Shown one piece after another: positions 11,743 to 19,147 of a DNA stretch of 32,330 bases. The stretch's first letter is position 1. Every line of letters begins with the position of its first letter. The stretch is from a virus. The stretch covers positions 1 to 32,330 of IMG/VR virus record IMGVR_UViG_3300029812_000045; one strand, 5' to 3'. The notes under the pieces are model-generated. The model was not told where the DNA came from and did not search any database. It saw only the letters and a list, made by a program, of their open reading frames with translations. The translations under genes were made by a program, and so were the position numbers.

Positions 11743-13709
11743 ATGACCTTGGCTGGGCACCGCCCGTCAAGTTCCACCGCAAGCAGGCATTCGAGATCGT
11801 CCCCACCTGGCAGCAAGGGATCGCGCAGCCTACCGACGCGGATCTCGCCAACTTCGCCTCGTCGGGCTACGCGGCTAATTCCCTCATCTATGCCTGCATC
11901 CGAGAGCTGGCAACCTCAGCGGCAGGCGTTCCCATCGAGTTGCTGCGGCCTGATAAGGAAGGCTGGCAGCCTGAACCGCAGCACGCCGTCTTGGACTTGC
12001 TGGACGAGCCAAACGATGATATGGACTTTTCCTCTTTCATAGAGACTCTTGTGACACACCGCGCGTTCGCTGGCAACGCCTACATCGAGAAGGTGCGAGC
12101 TGGGGGTCGCGTGGCTCGGCTCGGCTTCCTGCGGCCCGACCGCGTGGAGATCAAGCCTGGAGCCAAGCGGGAGGATGACATATTCGTCTACACCATCGGC
12201 ACCACGAAGCGCTACATCGAGCGTAAGGACGTGATCCACTTCAAGCTGCCGAATCCCAAGAACGACTTCTACGGCCTGTCGCCCATCGAGGTCATCGCCA
12301 GGGAGGGCGACCTTGACCAGCGCATGACGGACTTCGCCTCGGCGTTCTTCAAGAACGCGGGAGTGCCGTTCGGCCTGCTGACTGTACCTGGGGCCACCAC
12401 GGAGGAAGAGAAGAAGCAGATACGCTCCCGCTGGCGGCGGGCCTTCCAGGGCATCAAGAAGTGGTTCCAGCTCCTCATCCTGAATCAAGAGAGCGCCAAG
12501 TATCAGGCATTGGGCCTCAGTCAGAAGGACATGGAGTTCGAGTCTACACGGAAGCAGGTAGAGTCCCGCATCTGCGCGGCCTTCGGGGTGCCACCCATCC
12601 TCGTCGGGGCGCTGGTGGGTCTCGAGCACGCGACCTACGCTAACTACGGAGTGGCGCAGCAGTCCTTCTGGTCGGAGACCATGAAGCCTCTGCTCTACCG
12701 CATTGCTTCTAGGCTGACCCGCGACCTCCTGCCCGAATTCGCCACCACCGCTGACCGCCGGGCGCGGCTGGCCTTCGACACGTCGGGCGTGGCGGCCTTG
12801 CAGCAGGACAACACGGGCAAGCTGGAGGTCGTGGCGAAGCTCATTGCTGGGGGCGGGTTCACGCCGAACCAGGCGCTGGAGATAGTCGGGATTCCGGCCG
12901 TTGAGGGTGCTGACTTCTACGTGCGGTCCCTGACACAGCTCATCGAGCGGCCAGCAATGAAGAGCCGTGTGGGGTTTAGCCTGCCAGAAGGTAAGGCGAC
13001 AGCGCAGGCACAGCGCTTCGTGGAGGCTCTATTGACGATACGCCAGAGGACGGAGATTCCATTTGCCCATGACCTTGAGGAGTACTTTGAGGCATGGGCC
13101 AGGCGCATCGTCTCCGCGCTTGAGATGGATTCCCGGGCCCCCATCGACCAGCTTCTCCCTGCATCTGCCGACGCTGAACTCGCCACCATCTACGCTGCTC
13201 ACATTGAGGCCATGTCCCGAGCGACGTGGCAAATTATTGACGAGATGTTGCCGAAGGGCCGCAAGGAAGGCTATGAGGACAGGCTGCTAACGCCGCTGTT
13301 GGCCCGCGTTGGCGGTAGGGTATCGGGCATCCATGAAGTCACGCGTCAGGCTCTTCGGGGCACCATCCAGCGGGCTAACGAGGAAGGCTACAGCGCCTAT
13401 CAGATGATCAACGGCGTCGAGGCTGACAACTTCCCTGGCGTCCGCAGCATCGTGACCGAGACCTATGCCAATCGCGCCCAGGCCATCGCCAGGACGGAGC
13501 TTGCCACTTTTCAGAACTGGGCGGCGAACAGGCGCTATGCTGAAGCTGGCGTGACTCAGGTCGAGATCGTGGACGGCGATGGCTGCGGCTGGACGAGCCA
13601 CAACGATCCCGATATCGCGGACGGGTCGCGGCGGACGATAGAGGAGGCCGACGATTATCCGCTGGCCCATCCTAATTGCTGTCGCGTGACGATCCCTGTA
13701 GTAGAATAG
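11739..13709 (+). CDS. Portal protein fused to MuF-like head morphogenesis domain
   Basis: 656 aa from ATG 11739. Residues about 1-400 are an HK97-type portal: NSLIYACIRELATSAAGVP, FIETLVTHRAFAGNAYIEK, FYGLSPIEV, FFKNAGVPFGLLTVPG, and FGVPPILVGALVGLEHATYAN. The portal forms the dodecameric DNA gate at the capsid vertex. A helical linker (about 420-500) leads to a MuF/SPP1-gp7-like domain (about 500-656) with TRQALRGTIQRANEEG, ARTELATFQNWAANRRY and the closing C....HPNCCRVTIPV signature. In many phages these are separate neighbouring genes; here they are one frame with no stop. MuF proteins enter the head and assist early infection or assembly. Confidence 0.85.
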   Translation: MNDLGWAPPVKFHRKQAFEIVPTWQQGIAQPTDADLANFASSGYAANSLIYACIRELATSAAGVPIELLRPDKEGWQPEPQHAVLDLLDEPNDDMDFSSFIETLVTHRAFAGNAYIEKVRAGGRVARLGFLRPDRVEIKPGAKREDDIFVYTIGTTKRYIERKDVIHFKLPNPKNDFYGLSPIEVIAREGDLDQRMTDFASAFFKNAGVPFGLLTVPGATTEEEKKQIRSRWRRAFQGIKKWFQLLILNQESAKYQALGLSQKDMEFESTRKQVESRICAAFGVPPILVGALVGLEHATYANYGVAQQSFWSETMKPLLYRIASRLTRDLLPEFATTADRRARLAFDTSGVAALQQDNTGKLEVVAKLIAGGGFTPNQALEIVGIPAVEGADFYVRSLTQLIERPAMKSRVGFSLPEGKATAQAQRFVEALLTIRQRTEIPFAHDLEEYFEAWARRIVSALEMDSRAPIDQLLPASADAELATIYAAHIEAMSRATWQIIDEMLPKGRKEGYEDRLLTPLLARVGGRVSGIHEVTRQALRGTIQRANEEGYSAYQMINGVEADNFPGVRSIVTETYANRAQAIARTELATFQNWAANRRYAEAGVTQVEIVDGDGCGWTSHNDPDIADGSRRTIEEADDYPLAHPNCCRVTIPVVE

Positions 13710-13731
13710 GGCGTGGAGGAAGGAGGTAGAC

Positions 13732-14109
13732 ATGGAAGTGTTTATCTATGTGGCAAGTGTCCTAATCGGCTTTGCGGCAATTCTCGTGATGCGGGCTGCC
13801 TATAAATTGCATCAAGAGAATGATCGTCTCCTTGGTTTATGTTTTATCCATCGTTTCCTGAGCAGATGGCATCGGAGCAAGGAGAACATCATGGGCTCAG
13901 GAACGGGAGTAGGTGGTTGTGGGCCGATCAACCCTGATCCTGGGTTGCGAAACCTGATCGAGAAGGGTGGGCCAGGGCATGTCCCGTTGCCTCAATGTCT
14001 AAAGGGGCCAATAGCCGTTGATCCTGGCGTCATAGTTTACGAGGGTGGATGGAATAGGCCCTGGTGTTGCTGGCGGGCCATTTGGCCTTGGCACAAGTGT
14101 AAGGAGTGA
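13732..14109 (+). CDS. Small membrane protein with Cys/Trp-rich C-terminus
   Basis: 125 aa from ATG 13732 behind a perfect site (GGAGGAAGGAGGTAGAC). Residues about 4-21 (FIYVASVLIGFAAILVM) form one membrane span. A basic stretch, a Gly/Pro-rich middle (GSGTGVGGCGPINPDPG) and an unusual end, WNRPWCCWRAIWPWHKCKE, follow. It sits between portal and protease, where structural genes are expected, so it may be a moron-like insertion acting on the host envelope. No family recognised. Confidence 0.6.
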   Translation: MEVFIYVASVLIGFAAILVMRAAYKLHQENDRLLGLCFIHRFLSRWHRSKENIMGSGTGVGGCGPINPDPGLRNLIEKGGPGHVPLPQCLKGPIAVDPGVIVYEGGWNRPWCCWRAIWPWHKCKE

Positions 14110-14114
14110 CGCTT

Positions 14115-14996
14115 ATGGACAAGAAATACTTCAAGGCTCCCGTGGCCATCAAGGACGAGGAGCAGGGCCGGATTGAGGCCCTGTTCTCTGTGTTCAACAT
14201 GGTGGACTCGGACGGCGATGTGGTGCTGCCAACTTTCTTCACCGAGGGCCAGCAGGTGCCGATCTCATCCTGGGGGCACAAGTGGGGTGATCTCCCTGTC
14301 GGCAAGGGCACTGTCCACGTCGGGAAGCAGGGAGCGGTGCTTGCCGGCGGCTTCTTCATGGATACCGAGCATGGCCGTGAGCATTTCCGCACCGTCAAGA
14401 ACATGGGCAACCTCCAGGACTGGAGCTTCGGCTTCGACGTGGTGGAGTCCAGGCACGGCGACTTCGACGGCCAGGAGGTGCGGTTCTTGGAGAAGGGGAC
14501 GCTGTTCGAGGTGTCGCCCGTCTTGGTTGGAGCGAACAGGGAGACGCAGACGCTAGCGGTGAAGGCCGAAGAGAAGAAGGCCATCCCCTACAAGCGCACA
14601 GCCCTTGCCTCTGAGGACACGCCCTGGAATGGCCCCCGCGAGGTGGCGGCTGCGGAGGTAAGCGACCTTCAGATCATGTGTGCCATCGTCCAAGGGGACG
14701 GCGACAAGAAGGGTGACTACAAGCTCGCTCACCACAAGGCTGACGGCCATGCCTGCGTGTGGCGTGGCGTGAGGGCTGCTGCTGCCGTCTTGATGGGGGC
14801 GCGTGGCGGGGTGGATGCCACGCCAGCGGAGATCGCCGGGGCTAAGGCCCACATCGGCAAGCACTACGCCGACTTCGACAAGGGCGACCCGCCCTGGAAG
14901 GCGCTCGAACTTTTGGCCGAGGACGACGACGATGATGGGAAGGACTGGCAGCGGCAAGCGGGGGTTCAAATAGCTGTAGCGAGTCAAAGGAGGTGA
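14115..14996 (+). CDS. HK97-type prohead protease (S78 family) with C-terminal extension
   Basis: 293 aa from ATG 14115, 8 nt after AAGGAG; a GTG at 14106 inside that site is less likely. The protease domain (about 1-160) has VFNMVDSDGDVV, SSWGHKWGDLPVGK with probable catalytic His55, GFFMDTEHGREHF, and LQDWSFGFDV with probable catalytic Ser104. It would trim the capsid protein N-arm and itself during maturation. Residues about 165-275 add a second domain (AIPYKRTALASEDTPW, YKLAHHKADG, WRGVRAAAAVLMGARGGVD, HIGKHYADFDKGDPPW) seen attached to some phage proteases and of unknown role. It ends in an acidic run (DDDDDG). Confidence 0.88.
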   Translation: MDKKYFKAPVAIKDEEQGRIEALFSVFNMVDSDGDVVLPTFFTEGQQVPISSWGHKWGDLPVGKGTVHVGKQGAVLAGGFFMDTEHGREHFRTVKNMGNLQDWSFGFDVVESRHGDFDGQEVRFLEKGTLFEVSPVLVGANRETQTLAVKAEEKKAIPYKRTALASEDTPWNGPREVAAAEVSDLQIMCAIVQGDGDKKGDYKLAHHKADGHACVWRGVRAAAAVLMGARGGVDATPAEIAGAKAHIGKHYADFDKGDPPWKALELLAEDDDDDGKDWQRQAGVQIAVASQRR

Positions 14997-15002
14997 GAAA
15001 GA

Positions 15003-15170
15003 GTGCGCAACATCCGCGTCCATCGATACGCAGAACCCAAGAACGTCGGTGGGTGGGCTGGTTGGATTGAGCCAGATGATTTGTCGTGGATTGTGTTTGT
15101 TCATCTTGATGGCACTGTCCGCGCCTATCTCCACCGTGAACCTGATACGGGTGCTGTAATCGATAGCTAG
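15003..15170 (+). CDS. 55-aa hypothetical protein
   Basis: GTG 15003 follows a near-perfect AAAGGAGGTGA by 7-9 nt, and the frame closes at TAG 15170. The product begins MRNIRVHRYAEPKNVGGWAG and contains WIEPDDLSWIVFVHLDGTVRAY, a compact alternating beta pattern with a GW.GWIEP..LSWI.FV..DG...AYLHRE look typical of small phage proteins near capsid genes. Role unknown. It is followed by two hairpins, then the capsid gene. Confidence 0.6.
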   Translation: MRNIRVHRYAEPKNVGGWAGWIEPDDLSWIVFVHLDGTVRAYLHREPDTGAVIDS

Positions 15171-15176
15171 ATGTAT

Positions 15177-15204
15177 GGGTAAGCGGGGGGATGACCCGTT
15201 ACCC
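15177..15204 (+). other. Bulged hairpin upstream of capsid gene
   Basis: GGGTAA 15177-15182 and CGGG 15184-15187 (one bulged G between) pair with CCCGTTACCC at 15195-15204, loop GGGATGA. It starts seven bases after the 55-aa gene's stop. No T-run follows, so it is more likely RNA processing or stability than termination. Confidence 0.5.
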
Positions 15205-15271
15205 AACACACTCTTTATCACATAGCTCGCGCTGAAACGATAGACAATCGAATAGAAGGTAGAGGCCATAG

Positions 15272-15297
15272 GGCCGTCCGAAGAGGGCGGCCTTTTT
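15272..15297 (+). terminator. Rho-independent terminator before the capsid gene
   Basis: GGCCGTCC 15272-15279 pairs with GGGCGGCC 15285-15292 (one G-T pair), loop GAAGA, then TTTTT 15293-15297. Only 19 nt separate it from the capsid ATG, leaving no room for a promoter between them. It must therefore be partial or be bypassed, which would set capsid expression. Confidence 0.75.
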
Positions 15298-15316
15298 CGT
15301 TGAGAGGAGGAATCGT

Positions 15317-16732
15317 ATGGCCACATCTACAAGCCAAATGCTTCGTAACGAAGCACAAGACCTCCTTGGCCGTGCTCAGAAGGCCCTAGAGGAGAAGGAT
15401 AGGGAATCCTACGACCGCATCTGGCTAGAGTACGTCGCCAAGAACAAGGAGGCAGAGGAGGAGGCAGGGCGCGAGGCGGAACTGAAGGCAGCGCTGGAGA
15501 AGTATGCCCCGGCGCCGTCAGAGATCCGCAATCCAGAGGAGGCGCTGATCCAGGTCAAGCCCACCAGCGAGGCCACCAAGGGCGTCCTGATCCAGAGCGA
15601 TAAGGGCGGCGTGGAGGTCGTCCAGTTCGCCGATGACAAGGCGGAGGGCTGGATCAAGGGCTATCCCTCCAGCGTTCAGCACCCCTCCATCATCCGGCGG
15701 CTGACCGCTGAGAAGGCCCTGGAAGCCTCGCAGGAGTTCGATGCCTTCTGCAAGTACGTCCGCTACGGCGAGCGTTTCTTCAGGGACGACCCTGACGGTT
15801 GGAAGGCGCTGCAACGCCTGAACCTGAAGCGCATCAAGGCGCTCCAAGAGGGCGACGACCCCGAGGGCGGCTACCTCGTCCCCACGGATGCCGTCCGGCT
15901 TCCCATCATCATGATCGAGGGCGTACCCGGCGGTGTGACGCGGCCCATCTCATCCCAGTTCACCACCACTCGGGACGGGGGCACCTGGCCCGCCAGCACC
16001 GATGCCCTGACCTTCGCAGGCATCGCTGAAGAGGCGGCAGGCACCGCCAGCGACCCGACCTTCACCGAGGTGCCCTTCACCATCCGCAAGGCTGGGCGCA
16101 ACAACAAGGTCAGCGAGGAACTGCTGGCCGACAGTGCGGTGAACATCCCGTCCTTGCTTGGCCTTCTCTTCACCCGCGCCCTTGGGCGCTACGAGGATCA
16201 GCAGGCCATCGAGGGCGACGGCTCAACCGAACCCCTTGGACTCCGCACCACTGGCGCTCCCCAGGGGGACATCGCCGACATCACCGACCTGTTCACGATT
16301 GCTGGCGCTCCGACCGTCGCCGAGCTCCTGAAGGCCTACCACGAGCTTCCGGCCCAGTGGCGGCAGAACGCGACCTGGCACACCACCAGCTCCTTCATGG
16401 GGCAGGTGGCGGGCATCGGCAGTACGGCGGCAGGCATCCACCACCTACAGGCGCTCACCGCTGCCCCCGACAAGGTGCTGCTTGGCCGGCCTGTCGTCAT
16501 GTTCGACGGCACCGGTTGGGATGACGCTACTGCGCTGGCCGCCAGTGAAGAGGTCGGCTGTTTCGGTGACTTCTCCCAATACTACTTCATCACCCGCGTC
16601 GGCATGATGATCCGCCGCTTGGACGAGCGCTACGCCGACACCGACCAGGTCGGCTTCAGGGTGCGTGTGCGCTACGACAGTTTCTTTGCCGTCAGCACAG
16701 CGTTCATCATCCTCAAGGTCGCCGCTACCTAG
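15317..16732 (+). CDS. HK97-fold major capsid protein
   Basis: 471 aa from ATG 15317 behind GAGAGGAGGAATCGT. The N-terminal about 75 residues are a charged coiled coil (scaffold-like delta domain, for example KNKEAEEEAGREAELKAALEKY). Residues from about 180 carry the classic HK97 features: GDDPEGGYLVPTDAVRLPI, FAGIAEEAAGTASDPTFTEVPF, RKAGRNNKVSEELLADS, YEDQQAIEGDGSTEPLGL and late FFAVSTAFIILKVAAT. The N-arm is expected to be removed by the upstream protease. It would form the icosahedral shell. It is bounded by a terminator upstream and a strong GC hairpin downstream. Confidence 0.92.
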   Translation: MATSTSQMLRNEAQDLLGRAQKALEEKDRESYDRIWLEYVAKNKEAEEEAGREAELKAALEKYAPAPSEIRNPEEALIQVKPTSEATKGVLIQSDKGGVEVVQFADDKAEGWIKGYPSSVQHPSIIRRLTAEKALEASQEFDAFCKYVRYGERFFRDDPDGWKALQRLNLKRIKALQEGDDPEGGYLVPTDAVRLPIIMIEGVPGGVTRPISSQFTTTRDGGTWPASTDALTFAGIAEEAAGTASDPTFTEVPFTIRKAGRNNKVSEELLADSAVNIPSLLGLLFTRALGRYEDQQAIEGDGSTEPLGLRTTGAPQGDIADITDLFTIAGAPTVAELLKAYHELPAQWRQNATWHTTSSFMGQVAGIGSTAAGIHHLQALTAAPDKVLLGRPVVMFDGTGWDDATALAASEEVGCFGDFSQYYFITRVGMMIRRLDERYADTDQVGFRVRVRYDSFFAVSTAFIILKVAAT

Positions 16733-16754
16733 GCGGCCTAGACAAGAAGCACGC

Positions 16755-16779
16755 GGGGGGCGGGTAATGCCCGCCCCCT
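16755..16779 (+). other. Strong GC hairpin after the capsid gene
   Basis: GGGGGCGGG 16756-16764 pairs perfectly with CCCGCCCCC 16770-16778, loop TAATG, with a G-T extension. It lacks a T-run (TAGCTTAG follows), so it is probably an mRNA 3' protector or partial terminator that shapes the capsid to decoration protein ratio. Confidence 0.6.
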
Positions 16780-16799
16780 AGCTTAGAAAGGAGCAAAAC

Positions 16800-17189
16800 A
16801 TGAGCGGAAGAATGTCCGCAGTCCACGAAGCTAGCCACCTGTTGACGCCCGCCGTCTGCGTGGTGCCGCAGTCAGCTACCGCCGCCACCTATAACGGAGC
16901 CGGCGTTGCGCTTTCTGCCAAGCGGGGCGTGTATTTCGTCGTCGCTGCCGGCACACTGACTGGTACGGCGACGGTGGCCGCCCACCTTGAGGATAGCCCA
17001 GACAACACTACCTTCACTGCCGTCAACACCACCACCTATCCTGAAGCGACCCTGGCGGCTTCCAACACGGCGAACAGCGTCCGCGAGATGCACTACAGTT
17101 GCGGTGCGGGCCGCCAGATATACGCCCGTGCTGTGGTCGTCGTTGCCAACAACACCGCGATCGTCAGTTGCGTCGGGGCCACGTACTAA
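16800..17189 (+). CDS. Putative capsid decoration / head-associated beta-sandwich protein
   Basis: 129 aa from ATG 16800 with AAAGGAGCAAAAC. A short N-terminal stretch is followed by an all-beta pattern rich in Ala/Thr/Val: VYFVVAAGTLTGTATVAAHL, EDSPDNTTFTAV, and YARAVVVVANNTAIVSCVG. The DS.DN.TF motif recurs in the C-terminal domain of the first tail tube protein in this window, which suggests a common add-on fold. Its position directly after the capsid gene is where decoration proteins usually lie. The function is inferred from position and fold only. Confidence 0.6.
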   Translation: MSGRMSAVHEASHLLTPAVCVVPQSATAATYNGAGVALSAKRGVYFVVAAGTLTGTATVAAHLEDSPDNTTFTAVNTTTYPEATLAASNTANSVREMHYSCGAGRQIYARAVVVVANNTAIVSCVGATY

Positions 17190-17392
17190 TGCGCGTCAGG
17201 GCCTTAAAGCCTTGCGACGCCATTGTCGGGCCTGTCACGACGGCACTCTTCGAGGGGCAATGCTATGACCTGCCTCAGAGGGAGGCGCTGATCCTGATCG
17301 ATAATGGCTGCGTCGAGCGCGTGGAAACGAAGCAGGTAGAGGGGCCGCCGGAGGACAAGGCACGGCGGCCCCGCCGCAATAAAACTAAATAA
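17189..17392 (+). CDS. Small hypothetical protein in the head operon
   Basis: 67 aa from ATG 17189, overlapping the previous stop (TAATG). It has a beta N-terminus (MRVRALKPCDAIVGPVTT) and LPQREALILIDNGCVERVE, followed by a basic tail (ARRPRRNKTK). The organisation resembles the short proteins found after capsid genes, which often have an SH3-like fold and a basic tail. No specific function. Confidence 0.6.
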   Translation: MRVRALKPCDAIVGPVTTALFEGQCYDLPQREALILIDNGCVERVETKQVEGPPEDKARRPRRNKTK

Positions 17393-17401
17393 GGAGGAAC
17401 C

Positions 17402-17695
17402 ATGCGGACATGGATTCCACTTGCCAAGATGCCCGAAGATCGGAGGGTGAGAGTTCTTCGCATCGAATATTCCATGTTCCTTCATATCCTCATGCCAGAC
17501 GGCAAGCGATTAATCAGGCAGAGGGGGCTTCCATCTGACGCCAAAATCATCGCCATATCGGATGAGCCAGCATGGGCGGCAATAGAGTTCGTCATCCATA
17601 GCGAGTCTTTTGAACCTGTCCCCGGAGGGACGATGCCTGACACTCAAGAAGTGATATACGAGGAATTGCCGCTCGCTCAGGAGGTGCCTCAATGA
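17402..17695 (+). CDS. Hypothetical protein upstream of glycosyltransferase
   Basis: 97 aa from ATG 17402 after AAGGAGGAACC. Beta-rich, with RVRVLRIEYSMFLHILMPDG, IIAISDEPAWAAIEFVIHSESFEPVPGG and an acidic end. No known motif or membrane span. It overlaps the glycosyltransferase start as ATGA, so it may belong to the same cassette rather than to the virion genes. Confidence 0.6.
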   Translation: MRTWIPLAKMPEDRRVRVLRIEYSMFLHILMPDGKRLIRQRGLPSDAKIIAISDEPAWAAIEFVIHSESFEPVPGGTMPDTQEVIYEELPLAQEVPQ

Positions 17696-18525
17696 TTTAT
17701 ATAGGCTGCCCCATCTGGCGGTACTTCGACGTGAGGGCCGCGCACTCCCTGAACACGGCCATCGCCATGCGCGACCCGGAGGAACGCGTCTACTGGGAGA
17801 CGATAGACGGCGACGCCTTGATCTCCCGCACCCGCTCGCAACTGGCCACCAAGTTCCTTATGGACCCCGAGTGTGAAGGTGCCGACGTGATGGTCATCCT
17901 GGACGACGATGTTCAGTTCATGCCCGAAGACCTGTGGAAGATCGTCGCCCTGGCCAGGAAGAAGCAGCAACTGGCTGGCGGAATCTACGTCACCAGGGAA
18001 CGGGAGCCACACATGGCCTCCCTCTGCTTCCCCAACCAGGAGATAGTCTTCGGCCCCAATCAGGACCCGGTGCAGGTTCGCTATCTGGCGACGGGCTTCA
18101 TGGCCATCCCCCGCTGCGTCTTCAACTCCCTGCTGGCGCATCCAGGGTTCGAGACTGCTCACGGCAAGGAGCCGCTGTCCTATTGCCAGCTTGGGGTCGG
18201 TGAGATACCGATGTGGGACTTCTTCAGGCCGTTCACCATCAAGGAAGAGGACGGGCGCATCCATTACCTGTCGGAGGACTGGGCCTTCTGCGAGCGGGCC
18301 AAGCAGTGCGGCTTTGAGGTCTGGGTAGACCCGACAATCATCCTTCAGCATCGGGCCTACGTGTCGGTTACTGTCCACGACCTGCCGACGGCCAGGAAGA
18401 TACCCCTTCCGATGTTGAGCAAGGAGGCGGCACCTGGCAGGGGCCGGTCGGTACTCAGCGTCGGCGAGGACAAGGAGGAGGCGAGCGTTGGCACTCAGCA
18501 AAAGAAACGCCGGGGTACTCGTTAG
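17692..18525 (+). CDS. GT-A type glycosyltransferase
   Basis: 277 aa from ATG 17692 (ATGA with the previous gene; CAGGAGG upstream). The fold signature runs from the start: MIYIGCPIWRYFD, LISRTRSQLATKFL, and VMVILDDDVQFMPEDLWKI with the metal-binding DDD at residues 71-73; then LAGGIYVTRE, YLATGFMAIPRCVF, SEDWAFCERAKQCGFEVW and HRAYV. This is the usual order of nucleotide-sugar-dependent GT-A enzymes. The acceptor is unknown: virion protein, phage DNA or host surface glycan are all possible. Placed between capsid and connector genes and followed by a methyltransferase gene that overlaps by 38 nt. The last about 40 residues are basic. Confidence 0.8.
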   Translation: MIYIGCPIWRYFDVRAAHSLNTAIAMRDPEERVYWETIDGDALISRTRSQLATKFLMDPECEGADVMVILDDDVQFMPEDLWKIVALARKKQQLAGGIYVTREREPHMASLCFPNQEIVFGPNQDPVQVRYLATGFMAIPRCVFNSLLAHPGFETAHGKEPLSYCQLGVGEIPMWDFFRPFTIKEEDGRIHYLSEDWAFCERAKQCGFEVWVDPTIILQHRAYVSVTVHDLPTARKIPLPMLSKEAAPGRGRSVLSVGEDKEEASVGTQQKKRRGTR

Positions 18526-19147
18526 GCCCAGCCAGAGGAAGCCCCGCCCAAAAGAGTTGGCTGGCGTTGGCCGGTCATCCTCATTCGATCTTAGGCAGGC
18601 CGCCGAGCTCGACTGGTGGTGGCAGTTTCTCCAGCACCCGACGGCACGGGCACGGATGTACGCCCTTTATGGCGCCCGCTATCTTTCCTTCCTCTGGCGG
18701 GAGTTGAGGGAGCCGGGCGTCGCCGCCGAATTCGGCTCTGGCCCGATGCCCGTTCTGGAGATTACTGGGGCCACTCAGGGCGTGGCCGTGGACACGCTGG
18801 CCAAAGGCTATAGGGAACTCGGCCTTTACCAATCGGCATTGCCCCTGGTAGCCAGCACGGACGAACTCCTCGATAACGAGTTCGATACCGTGCTCGTCCT
18901 GAACGTTCTCGACCATTCGGACGACCCTGGGAGACTGATCTGCGAGGCTTGGCGGGTGCTGAAGCCGCAGGGGAAGGTTCTCGTCTTCGTTCATCTGGGC
19001 TTCTCCGACGACAAGCACTTCGAGATTAACGTGGGCGAGTGCAAACGGTGGCTGCTGGGCACGGGCTTTGAAATCGTCCGTGAGGCTATGCGTCAGCCCC
19101 AGCCCTACGACCCGCCAGCCTTTGTTTGCGTAGCGAGGAAAAGATGA
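18488..19147 (+). CDS. Class I SAM-dependent methyltransferase-like protein
   Basis: 219 aa from TTG 18488, chosen because AAGGAGGAGGCGAGCG precedes it. After a basic N-terminus, YGARYLSFLWRELREPG leads to a Rossmann-like core: VAAEFGSGPMPVLEITGA (SAM-site region), VDTLAKGYREL, and NEFDTVLVLNVLDHSDDPGRLICEAWRVLKPQGKVLVFVHLG, the typical methyltransferase motif series. No N6A-type (D/N)PPY motif is seen, so a sugar, protein or small-molecule substrate is more likely than adenine in DNA. Overlap with the glycosyltransferase suggests that they act in sequence. Joined to the next connector gene by ATGA. Confidence 0.75.
   Translation: MALSKRNAGVLVRPSQRKPRPKELAGVGRSSSFDLRQAAELDWWWQFLQHPTARARMYALYGARYLSFLWRELREPGVAAEFGSGPMPVLEITGATQGVAVDTLAKGYRELGLYQSALPLVASTDELLDNEFDTVLVLNVLDHSDDPGRLICEAWRVLKPQGKVLVFVHLGFSDDKHFEINVGECKRWLLGTGFEIVREAMRQPQPYDPPAFVCVARKR

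Noticed and set aside
17689-18501. 270-codon open frame on the minus strand opposite the glycosyltransferase
   Set aside because: Mirror of a clear plus-strand enzyme gene; long antisense frames are common in GC-rich coding DNA. The same holds for 11916-12629, 14553-15326 and 30453-31394 on the minus strand.
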